NCBI RefSeq assembly: GCF_023516715.1
Contig: NZ_JAMGSI010000002.1
Location: 434,001 to 498,000, forward strand
Origin: Akkermansia massiliensis
GTDB lineage: Bacteria > Verrucomicrobiota > Verrucomicrobiia > Verrucomicrobiales > Akkermansiaceae
Reading direction: 5' to 3'
DNA: 64,000 nt
Positions 43,156-52,879 of the stretch are shown here, piece after piece; within the stretch, counting starts at the first letter, position 1, and each line of letters begins with the position of its first letter. The notes beneath the pieces were generated by a model, which was given only the letters and a program-made list of their open reading frames with translations, made no database searches and was not told the origin of the DNA. The position numbers were made by a program, and so were the translations under genes.

Positions 43156-45789
43156 TTATTGCTTCTTCCCTTTTTTAGGAGCCGCCTCTGCCGTTTTAGC
43201 GCTTCTTCCCGCGCCTTTCCCGGCAGTTTTGGGCGTCCTGGCCGTTTTGGAAGCCGAAGCTTTTTCCTTGTCTTCCGACTTGGCCGCAGCTTTTTTAGCC
43301 GGATATTTCTTTTCCCGGGGCGGGAATTCAAAGCCGATCTTGCCCGTCTTCGCATTGAAGACCAGATAAGCGTCAAACGGGCGCTTGGTGCGCTGGGAGA
43401 TGAAGCCCTTCATCAGGTCGGACTTTCCTTCCGCCAGAATCTTCAACACCTGGTCCAGCGGAATTTCACGGCCCAGGATGGTCCGGGAAACGGAGACGGC
43501 GGCATTTTCCTTTCCAATGGCCAGGGAAGGGACTTTCCAGGCCTTGGCCGTTTCCATCACATCGTGTTCCCCCATGTCCGGGATGGTGACGGAGGCCACT
43601 TTCACGGCTTCCTCCGTCCCGGCGGCTTCGTCCTCCTCCCGTGCCGGGAAGTAGAGCGTGGCGCGGAACTTGTCGTTGAGCTCCAGCCCCGCTTCAAAGG
43701 GTTTGCCGAACCGGGAGGTGAATCCGTGGAGGATTCCCGTCTTGCCGTCCACAATGAGGGTTTTCAGCTCTTCATCCGTCATGTCGCGGCCGGAGATGAC
43801 CTTGCGGATGCTGAACTTGCAGGAACGGCAGGAAACGGCGTCCAGCGTGTTTTTCAGGCCGTGGGCATGGCAGGACGGGCAGTCCAGTTCCATTTCCGGC
43901 AGTTCCACCTGCTGCTGGGCTTCCCGGAAGTCTTTCACTCTCTTTACGATTTCCCCGGTCAGAGTCTTGATGCCTTCCATGAAGGAGTCCCTCGGCAGGG
44001 CGGCCTGCTCCATCTGCTTGAGCTTGTATTCCCATTCCCCGGTGAGGCTGGGGGAGGTAAGCGTTTTCAGCCCGATGCGTTCCAGCAGGGCGATCAGTTC
44101 AATCCCGCGGCGCGTCGCCAGAAGCTCGCGGCCGTCCCGGACAATGTATTCCTGGGAAATCAGGCCTTCAATGATGGAGGCGCGGGTGGCGGGAGTGCCC
44201 AGGCCGCGTTCGCTCATGGCGGCGGCCAGTTCTTCGTCATGCACCAGCTTTCCGGCGCCTTCCATGGCGGCCAGCAGCGTGGCTTCATTGTACCGTGCGG
44301 GCGGCTTGGTCATGGCGTTGCGGATTTCAATTTCACGCACGGCAGCCTGTTCCCCGTCATGGACGGGCACCAGCTCTTCCTTGGAAGAACTGCCCGCCTT
44401 GCGTCCGTAGACGGCCTGCCAGCCCGGTTCCACCAGCACGCGCCCCGTGGTTAGGAAGGCGTCCGTCACGCCGCCCTGGTGGGCAATGAGCGTGGTTCTG
44501 CGCGTGTCCTCAAACACGGCGGGGGGGAAAAAGACGGCCAGGAAGCGGGCCATGACCATTTCAAAGAGTTTCTGCGCGTCTCCGGTAAGCTTTTCCATCT
44601 TGCCGGTCGGGATGATGGCGAAGTGGTCGCTTACCTTTTTCGTGTCAAACACGCGCCGGTTGGGCTTGATGCGCTTGTTGTCCAGGATGTCCTTCGCAAA
44701 AGTGGCGAATTCCGGGTCCTGCTCCGCCACCGTGCCCACGATGCCGTAGACCTTGCCCAGATAGTCCTCCGGCAGGTAGCGGGAGTCCGTACGGGGATAG
44801 GTGAGCACCTTGTGCTTTTCATAGCACTCCTGGGCCAGCTGCAGCGTGCGCTTGGCGGAAAAGCCGTAGCGGTTGGCGGCTTCCCTCTGGAGGGAGGTCA
44901 GGTCATACAACAGCGGGGCGATGGTTGTGACGGGTTTCTTTTCCTCCGTCACCGTGCCGGATTTGCCGCGGCAGCGGTCGCGGATGACGGTCGCCTGTTC
45001 CGGGTCCCAGATGCGTTCCGCGCGGGACTGCGGGTTGTCGTCCTTTTTCCAGTCCCGGTCAATCCAGCGGCCGGAGTAGGAGCCGGACTGCACGCCGAAT
45101 TCCGCCCACACTTCCGAATAGGGCACCGGTTCAAACGCCTGGATTTCCAGTTCCCTCTGCGTCAGAATGGCCAGCGTGGGGGTCTGCACGCGTCCGGCGG
45201 GGGTGACGTTGAAGCCTCCGCGGGATTGCAGGATGGTAAGGGCGCGGGTGCTGTTCAGGCCCACCAGCCAGTCTGATTCGGAACGGCACACGGCGGCGTT
45301 CGTCAGGGGCTGCATGTCGGCCTCGCTCCGCATGCTGTGCCACGCATTCAGGATGGCTTCATCCGTCATGGACTGCATCCACAGGCGGCGCGCAGGCTTG
45401 GTCCATTTTCCGTAACGCACCAGGTTGTGGAAAATGAGCTCCCCTTCGCGCCCGGCATCGCATGCGTTGACGATTTCCGTCACGTCCTTGCTTTTGGCGA
45501 GCTGGAGAACCTTTTTCAGGCGGTCTTCCGACTGTTTGATGGGTTCCAGTTCAAACGTCCTGGGGATGACGGGCAGATAGTCGAACTTCCATGGCAGGGA
45601 CTTGCCGCCCTCCGTCATGGGCTTCTTCTGTTCCAGCAGGTGGCCCACGGCGGACGTGATGATGGCCCGGTCATTCTGGTAAAACGCGCCGGATTTGTCC
45701 CGGGTGAATTTCCCAAGCTCCTTGCCGAGGACTCTCGCCAGATCAGTGGCGACGCTCGGCTTTTCTGCTATAATTAACGTTTTGGACAT
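43156..45789 (-). CDS. topB: Type IA DNA topoisomerase (topoisomerase III-like) with basic tail
   Basis: This 877-residue topoisomerase relaxes or decatenates DNA by cutting one strand through a tyrosyl-5'-phosphate. The N-terminal Toprim domain has [17 protein letters not shown] and [13 protein letters not shown] (acidic metal site). The active-site region reads [12 protein letters not shown] with Tyr331. Near residues 640-665 is a CPSC...SCRSC zinc-ribbon-like segment. Two topoisomerase C-terminal repeats of Toprim_Crpt type follow ([19 protein letters not shown] and [20 protein letters not shown]). The last ~60 residues are a Lys/Ala-rich, histone-like tail ([17 protein letters not shown]...). 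TopB is the best label. Confidence 0.92.
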   Translation of the reverse strand: MSKTLIIAEKPSVATDLARVLGKELGKFTRDKSGAFYQNDRAIITSAVGHLLEQKKPMTEGGKSLPWKFDYLPVIPRTFELEPIKQSEDRLKKVLQLAKSKDVTEIVNACDAGREGELIFHNLVRYGKWTKPARRLWMQSMTDEAILNAWHSMRSEADMQPLTNAAVCRSESDWLVGLNSTRALTILQSRGGFNVTPAGRVQTPTLAILTQRELEIQAFEPVPYSEVWAEFGVQSGSYSGRWIDRDWKKDDNPQSRAERIWDPEQATVIRDRCRGKSGTVTEEKKPVTTIAPLLYDLTSLQREAANRYGFSAKRTLQLAQECYEKHKVLTYPRTDSRYLPEDYLGKVYGIVGTVAEQDPEFATFAKDILDNKRIKPNRRVFDTKKVSDHFAIIPTGKMEKLTGDAQKLFEMVMARFLAVFFPPAVFEDTRRTTLIAHQGGVTDAFLTTGRVLVEPGWQAVYGRKAGSSSKEELVPVHDGEQAAVREIEIRNAMTKPPARYNEATLLAAMEGAGKLVHDEELAAAMSERGLGTPATRASIIEGLISQEYIVRDGRELLATRRGIELIALLERIGLKTLTSPSLTGEWEYKLKQMEQAALPRDSFMEGIKTLTGEIVKRVKDFREAQQQVELPEMELDCPSCHAHGLKNTLDAVSCRSCKFSIRKVISGRDMTDEELKTLIVDGKTGILHGFTSRFGKPFEAGLELNDKFRATLYFPAREEDEAAGTEEAVKVASVTIPDMGEHDVMETAKAWKVPSLAIGKENAAVSVSRTILGREIPLDQVLKILAEGKSDLMKGFISQRTKRPFDAYLVFNAKTGKIGFEFPPREKKYPAKKAAAKSEDKEKASASKTARTPKTAGKGAGRSAKTAEAAPKKGKKQ

Positions 45790-46027
45790 ATCGGCGGCTC
45801 GGAAAAATAGAAGTGGTAAACAGTGGCGGCAACCTTTCCCGCATCTGCGGCGCGTTGCATTTGGAGGTGAATTCCTACTCCCCTACCCCCCATGCTTGTC
45901 AATAACCAATTATGTATTTACGGGAAAAGCGAGCTTTTATGTCAGAATAACGGATTTTCCCGCCTCCATTTTCCGGAAAAGCCGCGCTGGCACCTTGCCA
46001 GCCATCTTACGCCATGCTATTTGTGGG

Positions 46028-46465
46028 ATGATGAAAACGAGCCTTCCTTTCGTCCTGCTTCCCGCCTGCCTCGCGCTGCTGGGGGCCTGTTCCCCCACGC
46101 CGTCCGACCGCATCGCGAAGAATATGCAGGCCTATGAACAGCTTCCGAAGGAGCAGCAGGCCAAAGTGGCGCGCGGAGAGCTGGAAAAGGGCATGTCCCC
46201 CATGGCGGTCCTGCTGGCATGGGGGGAACCTGAACAGAAGATGGCAGGCCGGATGAACGGGAAGAATACGGAACGGTGGATTTACACGCGGAGCGGCACG
46301 GGCTGGTCCGTGGGCCTGGGCGGAGGCGGATTCCGCAGCAGGGATTCCGGGGTAGGCACCGGGATAGGCGTCACGATGCCCCTGGGCAGCCGTCCGCCCG
46401 TTTCCTATAATGTCCTGTTTGAAAATGGAAAGGTCATCGGCTGGGAAGCCGTCAATGGCTTTTAA
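46028..46465 (+). CDS. Small lipoprotein, unknown function
   Basis: This 145-residue lipoprotein has a clear signal and lipobox (LALLGACSPTPSD, Cys21). The mature part begins with a helix (RIAKNMQAYEQLPKEQQAKVARGELEKGMSPMAVLLAWGEPEQ), a pattern reminiscent of SmpA/BamE-like or DUF3192-like small outer-membrane lipoproteins with a G.s...v...wG.P motif. A Gly-rich stretch (SVGLGGGGFRSRDSGVGTGIGV) and a terminal strand VLFENGKVIGWEAV follow. BamE-like fold is an inference; no function is assigned. Confidence 0.8.
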   Translation: MMKTSLPFVLLPACLALLGACSPTPSDRIAKNMQAYEQLPKEQQAKVARGELEKGMSPMAVLLAWGEPEQKMAGRMNGKNTERWIYTRSGTGWSVGLGGGGFRSRDSGVGTGIGVTMPLGSRPPVSYNVLFENGKVIGWEAVNGF

Positions 46466-46501
46466 ACGGCATTTCCCCGGATAACGCTTTTCCATCCGTT
46501 C

Positions 46502-46535
46502 CGCCCCGGCATCTCCCGCGGGGCGCACCGTTTTT
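46502..46535 (+). terminator. Intrinsic terminator after the lipoprotein gene
   Basis: CGCCCCG (46502-46508) pairs with CGGGGCG (46519-46525), with a 10-base loop, and a T5 run follows at 46531-46535. It lies between convergent genes. Confidence 0.6.
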
Positions 46536-46536
46536 C

Positions 46537-48075
46537 CTATTTGCCGGCGGCCTTGACGATGGCCTCCACCAGGCCGTTGATGTCGTGCGTTTTCGCGGTA
46601 ATCGAGGGTGCGCGCCCCAGCTCCTTGAGGGTTGCCGTGGTCACGGGCCCGATGCTGGCGGCCTTGCAGCCGTCCGGCCACGGAAGCCCCAGCTTGAAAA
46701 AGTTTTCCGCCGTGGAGGAGCTGGTGAACGTCACGATATCCGCCCCCCGCTCCCGGAAAGCCGCCTGGGCTCCCGCCACGTCCTCCGTTTCCGCTTCCGT
46801 CCTGTAGGCGATGCATTCGTCCACAATAGCTCCCAGAGCGGTCAGGCCGTCGTAAATCACGCGCCGCGCTTCCTCCCCGCGCACCCACAGGAACGTGCTG
46901 TGCTCAATGGTTCCGATTTCCTCGCGGGCGTCCTTGAAGGCCTTGACGAGTCCTTCCGCCACGAATTTTTTAGGCATGATATCCACGGCCAGCCCGTATT
47001 CCCGGAGCTTCGCCTCCGTTCCGGGCCCGATGGCCGCAATCCTGGCGCCTCCGATGCTCCGGATGTCCTGGTACACGGCAAAAAACGCCTGGAAGAAGCG
47101 TTCCACCCCGTTGGGGCTGGAGAACACCAGCCAGTCATAGGTATGGGCGTGCACCACGCCTTCCGCAAATTCCCGCTTGTTGGAGGGGGGGGCCATGCGG
47201 ATAGTGGGCATTTCCAGCACTTCCGCACCCAGACGGCGCAGGCGCACGCTCAGTTCCCCGGCCTGGGCGCGGGTGCGCGTCACCACGATGCGCTTGCCGA
47301 ACAGGGGCAGTTTTTCAAACCAGGCCAGGCTGTCGCGTTCCTTCACCACATCCCCGATCACGACTACCGCAGGGGCGCCCAGCCCGGCCTTTTGAACCTT
47401 GGCGGGCAGCGTCCGGACAGTGCCCGTAACCGTGCGCTGAATGCCCGTGGTGGCCCACTGGATGGCGGCGGCCGGCGTGGACGGCTCCTGCCCGTATCCG
47501 GTCAGGGCTTCGCAGACGTCCGCGAGCTTCTGCATGCCCATCAGCATGATTTTCGTGCCCTGCGCTCCGGCGATTCCTTTCAGGTCCAGGGAAGATTCCT
47601 TCTTGTTCACGTCTTCATGGCCCGTGAAGACGGTAAATTGCGTGCAGTACTTGCGGTGCGTCACCGGAATGCCCGCATAGGCCGGCCCCGCAATGGCGGA
47701 GGTAATGCCCGGAATGACTTCAAACGGCACGCCCGCTTCATGCAGGGCGTCCGCTTCCTCCCCCCCGCGCCCGAAGACGTAGGGATCGCCGCCTTTCAGG
47801 CGCACCACTTTTTTCCCGGCGCGTCCCAGTTTGACCAGCAGGGCATTGATTTCCTCCTGCGGCAGGGCGTGGCGGGAAGCCCGCTTGCCCACAAAAATCC
47901 TTTCACATGCGGCAGGAGCCCAGTTCAGCAGTTCCGCCGAGCTCAGCGCATCATATACCAGCACTTCCGCCGCTTCCACCAGTTCCCGCCCGCGGACGGT
48001 CATCAGGCCGGGATCCCCCGGACCCGCTCCAAGCAAATAAACAATACCCTGTTGCATGCTGTCATTCAACTCCAT
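46537..48075 (-). CDS. cobA-hemD: Fused uroporphyrinogen-III C-methyltransferase / uroporphyrinogen-III synthase
   Basis: A bifunctional tetrapyrrole enzyme of about 512 residues. The N-terminal half is SUMT (CobA/CysG-A type): VYLLGAGPGDPGLMTVRG, VVRLKGGDPYVFGRGGEE, GITSAIAGPAYAGIPVTHR. It makes precorrin-2 for siroheme or cobalamin by SAM-dependent methylation. The C-terminal half is HemD: GKRIVVTRTRAQAGELSVRLRRLGAEVLEMPTI, FSSPNGVERFF, DIVTFTSSSTAENFF, ASIGPVTTATLKELGRAPSI. It closes and inverts ring D of hydroxymethylbilane. Such fusions occur in several phyla. The start is uncertain: in-frame ATGs at 48150, 48075 and 48057 are all possible, and the conserved domain begins just after 48057. 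Confidence 0.92.
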   Translation of the reverse strand: MELNDSMQQGIVYLLGAGPGDPGLMTVRGRELVEAAEVLVYDALSSAELLNWAPAACERIFVGKRASRHALPQEEINALLVKLGRAGKKVVRLKGGDPYVFGRGGEEADALHEAGVPFEVIPGITSAIAGPAYAGIPVTHRKYCTQFTVFTGHEDVNKKESSLDLKGIAGAQGTKIMLMGMQKLADVCEALTGYGQEPSTPAAAIQWATTGIQRTVTGTVRTLPAKVQKAGLGAPAVVVIGDVVKERDSLAWFEKLPLFGKRIVVTRTRAQAGELSVRLRRLGAEVLEMPTIRMAPPSNKREFAEGVVHAHTYDWLVFSSPNGVERFFQAFFAVYQDIRSIGGARIAAIGPGTEAKLREYGLAVDIMPKKFVAEGLVKAFKDAREEIGTIEHSTFLWVRGEEARRVIYDGLTALGAIVDECIAYRTEAETEDVAGAQAAFRERGADIVTFTSSSTAENFFKLGLPWPDGCKAASIGPVTTATLKELGRAPSITAKTHDINGLVEAIVKAAGK

Positions 48076-48197
48076 CACCCGCTTTTTGGCGACAATAAAC
48101 CCCGCCATGCCCGGATTCATTCCATTGATGGCAGAATTGTCACAAGACATTCACAAAAGATTCTTGTTTTTTGAATAAATACAATTATCACGTATTT

Positions 48198-48656
48198 ATG
48201 AATATTTCACGTATACTTACGACCACTCTCGCTGCCGCATTCACCCTTCCGGCTTTGGCGGATATTCCGGCCTCCCGAGTTCCTGCCCCCGTGAAGGAAC
48301 AGGTGCAGAAGCAGTATCCGAACGCCGGCGCCATCGAATGGGATTTCGACAACGACGAAGACGTTTACGAGGCGGAATTCCACCTCAACGGCCTGGAATA
48401 CGACGTCAAGCTTTATCCGGACGGCACCGTCTGCCTGATTAAGGCGGACATGCGCCTTCAGGATCTGCCCGCCCCCGTTACGGCGGCCATCGCCCGCGAT
48501 TTCCCGGGGTACGCTCCCCGCCGCGCCAAGCAGATCACCGCCAGGGGAGCCCTGAAGTACCGGGTGGACTGCCGGTCAGAAACCGCCGCCGTCCGCAAAC
48601 TGGAGCTTTACTATGCCCCGGACGGCAAACTTCTTTCCCAGAAGGCGGACGATTGA
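48198..48656 (+). CDS. Exported PepSY-like small protein
   Basis: This 152-residue exported protein has a signal peptide (MNISRILTTTLAAAFTLPALADIP). Two similar alpha/beta units follow, each of the form helix (APVKEQVQKQYPNA; APVTAAIARDFPGY) plus beta strands (VYEAEFHLNGLEYDVKLYPDGTV; KYRVDCRS...KLELYYAPDGKLL). This is the pattern of PepSY-like/BLIP-like periplasmic proteins common in Bacteroidetes and Verrucomicrobia. Function unknown. The ATG at 48198 starts at the signal peptide; an ATG at 48171 adds nine residues. It is divergent from cobA-hemD. Confidence 0.78.
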   Translation: MNISRILTTTLAAAFTLPALADIPASRVPAPVKEQVQKQYPNAGAIEWDFDNDEDVYEAEFHLNGLEYDVKLYPDGTVCLIKADMRLQDLPAPVTAAIARDFPGYAPRRAKQITARGALKYRVDCRSETAAVRKLELYYAPDGKLLSQKADD

Positions 48657-48771
48657 ATGCACCGTTCTTCCGCATGTTTCCGTATGACAGAAGCCGGGGG
48701 AACCTCTCCCGGCGGCTGACACGGCGCCCTCTGGATTCAACAAAGCCTTATGATATAAGGTCAAACTTGCA

Positions 48772-49530
48772 ATGATTGAATTATTCAATATCGACTTCCT
48801 TTCCTACACGGCCCAGGCGGCGGAAACCGCCCCGCAGCATTCCTATACCATTTACTGGATGATTCTGCTGGGCTCCATGCTTCTGAGCTGGCTGGTCAGC
48901 GCGCGCATGAAGAGCCGTTTCAGCGAATATTCCCAGATTCCCATTCCGGTGACCGGGCGGGAAGTGGCGGAACAGATGCTGAAGGACAACCACATCACGG
49001 ACGTGAAGGTGATTTCCACCCCCGGCCACCTGACGGACCATTACAATCCGGCGGACAAGACCGTCAACCTGAGCGAGTCCGTTTACAATTCCAACAGCAT
49101 TGCCGCCGCGGCCGTGGCGGCCCATGAAGTGGGGCATGCCGTACAGCACGCCCAGGCCTATCACTGGCTGGGCCTGCGGTCCGCGCTGGTTCCCATCGTC
49201 CAGTTCTCCTCCAATCTGGTGAGCATCGTGCTGATCATCGGCATTATCCTGCTGGCCATGGGCGGTTCCCCGTGGGTGCTGGGGCTGGGCATCGGCCTGT
49301 TTGCCATGACCACCATCTTCGCCTTCATCACGCTTCCGGTGGAGTTTGACGCTTCCTCCAGAGCCCTGAAATGGCTGGACCGTTCCCACCTGATGAATTA
49401 CTTCGACCACGGAAAGGCCAAGAGTGCCCTGTTCTGGGCGGCCATGACCTATGTGGTGGGCGCGCTTTCCTCCCTGGCCATGCTGCTGTATTACGTGTTC
49501 ATTTTCCTGAACGCGCGCGGCAGGGAATAA
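48772..49530 (+). CDS. YugP-type membrane zinc metallopeptidase
   Basis: This 252-residue inner-membrane protease has an N-terminal membrane helix (TIYWMILLGSMLLSWLVSA), then a soluble stretch with VTGREVAEQMLKDN and YNPADKTVNLSESVYNSNS. The zinc motif is HEVGH (His118, Glu119, His122) followed by AVQHAQAYHWL. Two or three further membrane helices follow, and LPVEFDASSRALKWL, a hallmark of the YugP/neutral zinc metallopeptidase 2 family. The natural substrate is not known; membrane-protein quality control is often proposed. Confidence 0.9.
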   Translation: MIELFNIDFLSYTAQAAETAPQHSYTIYWMILLGSMLLSWLVSARMKSRFSEYSQIPIPVTGREVAEQMLKDNHITDVKVISTPGHLTDHYNPADKTVNLSESVYNSNSIAAAAVAAHEVGHAVQHAQAYHWLGLRSALVPIVQFSSNLVSIVLIIGIILLAMGGSPWVLGLGIGLFAMTTIFAFITLPVEFDASSRALKWLDRSHLMNYFDHGKAKSALFWAAMTYVVGALSSLAMLLYYVFIFLNARGRE

Positions 49531-49639
49531 TCCCAAGCACGGGCGCAGCGGCATACGGGGTTCCAGCCCATGCGGATAACGAGGCTTTTCAGGCCCTCCC
49601 TCCGCAGGAAAACCTCTTTCAGCCTTTTTCCCGAAAGAC

Positions 49640-49669
49640 GGGGAGCACGGAAACGTGCTCCCCTTTTTT
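49640..49669 (+). terminator. Intrinsic terminator after the YugP-type protease gene
   Basis: A perfect 10-bp stem GGGGAGCACG (49640-49649) / CGTGCTCCCC (49654-49663) has a GAAA tetraloop and is followed by T6. One of the clearest terminators in the window, it separates the protease gene from the convergent efflux operon. Confidence 0.9.
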
Positions 49670-49768
49670 AACGCATCAGGCGCGGGCAGCGGTCCCATGC
49701 AGGGTTCTGTCTTCCCGCGCCTTCCGCGGCAGGGGCTATTCCAGGCGTTTCCGTTCCAGCCTCGTGCC

Positions 49769-52700
49769 CTATGCTTCTTCCGGGTGTTCCTGTTTCCTCT
49801 TTCCGGCTGTCAGGCGGAAGAAGAGGGGAACCAGGAAGATCGCCAGCAGGGTGGCCGTAATGATGCCGCCCAGCACCCCCGTGCCTACGGCGCGCTGCGC
49901 GCCCGCCGCCGCCCCGTGGGCGAAGGCCAGCGGAACCACCCCGGCGCCGAACGCCAGGGAGGTCATCAGGATGGGCCTCAGGCGCAGTTTGGCGGCGGCA
50001 ACGGCAGCTTCCATCACATCCATGCCTTCCCGGTAGAATTCCTTGGCCACTTCCACAATCAGGATGGCATTCTTGGCGGAAAGGCCGATGGTCGTAATCA
50101 GGCCCACCTTGAAGTAGATGTCGTTGGGCATGTCGCGCAGGAAGACGGCCAGCAGGGCTCCGAGCAGGCCCAGGGGCACCACCAGGATGACCGCCAGCGG
50201 AATGGACCAGCTTTCATACAGGGCCGCCAGCACCAGGAAGACGATCAGGATGGACAGGCCGAAGAGCAGCGTGGCCTGGGACCCGGCAAGCTTTTCTTCA
50301 TAGGACTGTCCCGTCCATTCAAATCCCACGCCCTGCGGCAGGGTGGCGGTAATCTGCTCCAGGGCGTTCATGGCGTCCCCGCTGCTCTTGCCGGGCGCGG
50401 AGGAGCCGTTGATGGTGAAGGAGGGGTAGTTGTTGTAGCGCGTGAGCTGCGGGGGGCCGGCCGTCCAGTCCAGCCGGACGAAGGAGGAGAGGGGCAGAAG
50501 CTTCCCCTGGTCATTACGGACATGCAGGTCTTCAATGTCATTGCCGTTCAGGCGGCTTTTTCCGTCCGCCTGCACAATGATGCGGCGCACCTGGCTGTCA
50601 TGCATGAAGTCCCCCACATAGCTGGACCCGAACATGACCGCCAGCGAATTGCTGATTTCCGTAATGGGCACTCCCATGGAGAAGGCTTTTTCCCGGTCAA
50701 TGGAGACGTGCAGCCGCGGCGTGTCCGCCTGTCCGGAGAAGTAGACGCCCGTCAGGTTGGGGTCCGCATTGGCGCGGGCCAGGAGTTCGTCCCGGGCTTC
50801 CACCATGCGGGCATACCCCAGGCCGCCCTTGTCCTGGAGCCGGAAGTCGAAGCCGGACGTGCTGCCCAGTTCCGGCAGGGACGGCATGTTCAGGGCCATG
50901 ACCATCATCTGGCGGTCCCCGCCAAAACGGGCGTTGACCCGGTCAATGATCGCCTGGGCGGAGTTGTCCTCTCCGGAACGCTCGTCCCAGTTTTTCAGGC
51001 CGACAAACAGCATCGCCATGTTGGTGCCGGTGCCCATGAAGCTGAAGCCGCCCACGGAGTAGGCGTATTCCACCGGTTCATGCTGCATCAGGTAATCCTC
51101 CACCTCCCGCAGCCGGGTGCTGGTTTCCTCCTGCAAGGTCCCGGCAGGCAGGGCAACCATCGCCATGAAGTTGCCCTGGTCTTCTTCCGGAAGGAAGGAG
51201 GTGGGAAGCGTGAGGTACAGGTAGCCGGCCCCCGCAATGATGAGCACATACAGGAACAGGGAGCGTACGGGGCGGCGGATGATTCCGGATACGGCATTGC
51301 CGTACCGGTCCGTGGACCGGTGGATGGTCCTGTTGAACCATCCGAAGAATCCTTTCTTTTCCTGATGCTCCACGGAGGAGGCTTTAAGCATGGCGGCGCA
51401 CAGAGCCGGAGTCAGGGAAAGGGCCAGAAACGCGGAGAAGGAGATGGATACAATGAGGGTCACGGCAAATTGCCGGTAGATGTTCCCCACCGCTCCGCTG
51501 AAAAAGGCCATGGGCACGAACACGGCCACGAGCACGGCGGTGATGCCCACGATGGCGCCTCCGATCTGCTTCATGGCTTTTACCGTAGCGCGCCGGGCGT
51601 CCAGCCCCTCCTCCATCATGATGCGTTCCACATTTTCCACCACCACAATGGCGTCGTCCACCAGAATGCCGATGCTGAGCACCATGGCGAACATGGTGAG
51701 CATGTTGATGGAGAACCCGGAGAGCCACATCACCGCAAAGGTGCCCAGCAGGGCCACGGGGACGACGAGCGTGGGAATCAGGGTGGCCCGGAAGTTCTGC
51801 AGGAACAGGAACATGACCAGGAATACCAGCAGAATGGCTTCCAGCAGGGTGGAGATGACCTTCTGGATGGAGATTTCCACGAAATGGGTGGTTTCATACG
51901 GAATCTGGTAGGTGACGCCGGGCGGGAAGTCCCTGGCCAGCTCATCCATCTTGGCCTTGAGCAGGCCCATGGTTTCCACGGCGTTGGAGCCGGGAGCCAT
52001 CTTGATAGCCATGCCGGTGGCGGTCTGCCCGTTGCAGCGGGAGAAGAACGCGTAGCTGTTGGAGCCCAGCTCCACCCGCGCCACGTCCCCCAGCTTGACG
52101 GAGGAACCGTCTGAAAGCGTTCTCAGCGCAATGGAGGCGAATTCCTCCGGCGTGCGGAAGGCTTCCTCCGCCACCACGCTGGCGTTGATGGGGGCGGATT
52201 TGGAAACGGCCGCCCCCCCGATGTCACCGATGATGATGCGCTCGCTCTGGGCGGCCACGGCATTCACGATGTCCGTGGGCGTCAGCCCCAGCGCTTCCAG
52301 CTTTTCCGGATCGGGCCAGATGCGCATGGACGTTTCCGCGCCGAAGAGCTCCACGCGCCCGACGCCTTTCACGCGCTTCAATTCAGGGATGATGCGCGCG
52401 GAAGCCCATTCCCCCAGTTCCGTATCATTCAGGTTCCCCGTGGAGGAAAGGGAGATCATCGCCTGAATGTTGTTGGAGGATTTTTCCACGAACACTCCTT
52501 CCTTCCGGACAGATTCCGGCAGGCGGGATTCCACGATTTTCAGCCTGTTCTGCACTTCCACGGCGGCAATGTCCGGGTCCGTGCCCTGCGTGAACGTGGC
52601 GGCGATTTCCACCGCGCCGTCGGAACTGCTGGTGGCGGACATGTACATCAGGCCGGGAGCTCCGTTGATTTCCTTTTCAATCACGGCGGTGACGGCTTCC

Positions 52701-52873
52701 TCCGTATCCTGGGCGGAGGCGCCCGGATACGTAGTGCGCAGGGTAATGACCGGCGGAGCGATGTCCGGGTACTGGGCAATAGGCAGGCTGGGAATGGCCA
52801 GCAGCCCGATCAGGGAAATCAGCAGGGCGACTACCCAGGCAAAAATGGGGCGGCGTATAAAGAAATCAGGCAT
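49769..52873 (-). CDS. acrB: RND efflux pump inner-membrane transporter (AcrB/MexB type)
   Basis: This 1034-residue hydrophobe/amphiphile efflux-1 family pump is proton-driven and spans the inner membrane with 12 helices and two large periplasmic loops. The N-terminus MPDFFIRRPIFAWVVALLISLIGLLAI is typical. The proton-relay region LSIGILVDDAIVVVENVERIM carries the paired Asp of helix 4, and the helix-10 region (GLITTIGLSAKNAILIVEVAKEF) contains the conserved Lys. Length is standard for the family. It is directly downstream (6 bases) of the membrane fusion protein gene. No TolC-type outer-membrane channel gene is in the operon, so one encoded elsewhere must be used. Confidence 0.94.
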   Translation of the reverse strand: MPDFFIRRPIFAWVVALLISLIGLLAIPSLPIAQYPDIAPPVITLRTTYPGASAQDTEEAVTAVIEKEINGAPGLMYMSATSSSDGAVEIAATFTQGTDPDIAAVEVQNRLKIVESRLPESVRKEGVFVEKSSNNIQAMISLSSTGNLNDTELGEWASARIIPELKRVKGVGRVELFGAETSMRIWPDPEKLEALGLTPTDIVNAVAAQSERIIIGDIGGAAVSKSAPINASVVAEEAFRTPEEFASIALRTLSDGSSVKLGDVARVELGSNSYAFFSRCNGQTATGMAIKMAPGSNAVETMGLLKAKMDELARDFPPGVTYQIPYETTHFVEISIQKVISTLLEAILLVFLVMFLFLQNFRATLIPTLVVPVALLGTFAVMWLSGFSINMLTMFAMVLSIGILVDDAIVVVENVERIMMEEGLDARRATVKAMKQIGGAIVGITAVLVAVFVPMAFFSGAVGNIYRQFAVTLIVSISFSAFLALSLTPALCAAMLKASSVEHQEKKGFFGWFNRTIHRSTDRYGNAVSGIIRRPVRSLFLYVLIIAGAGYLYLTLPTSFLPEEDQGNFMAMVALPAGTLQEETSTRLREVEDYLMQHEPVEYAYSVGGFSFMGTGTNMAMLFVGLKNWDERSGEDNSAQAIIDRVNARFGGDRQMMVMALNMPSLPELGSTSGFDFRLQDKGGLGYARMVEARDELLARANADPNLTGVYFSGQADTPRLHVSIDREKAFSMGVPITEISNSLAVMFGSSYVGDFMHDSQVRRIIVQADGKSRLNGNDIEDLHVRNDQGKLLPLSSFVRLDWTAGPPQLTRYNNYPSFTINGSSAPGKSSGDAMNALEQITATLPQGVGFEWTGQSYEEKLAGSQATLLFGLSILIVFLVLAALYESWSIPLAVILVVPLGLLGALLAVFLRDMPNDIYFKVGLITTIGLSAKNAILIVEVAKEFYREGMDVMEAAVAAAKLRLRPILMTSLAFGAGVVPLAFAHGAAAGAQRAVGTGVLGGIITATLLAIFLVPLFFRLTAGKRKQEHPEEA

Positions 52874-52879
52874 AACGGG

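Noticed and set aside
46585-48174. Plus-strand frame opposite cobA-hemD
   Set aside because: Antisense shadow; the enzyme on the minus strand has complete motifs.
49655-52114. Plus-strand frame of 819 codons opposite acrB
   Set aside because: His/Gln/Gly-rich translation typical of an antisense frame; no domain.
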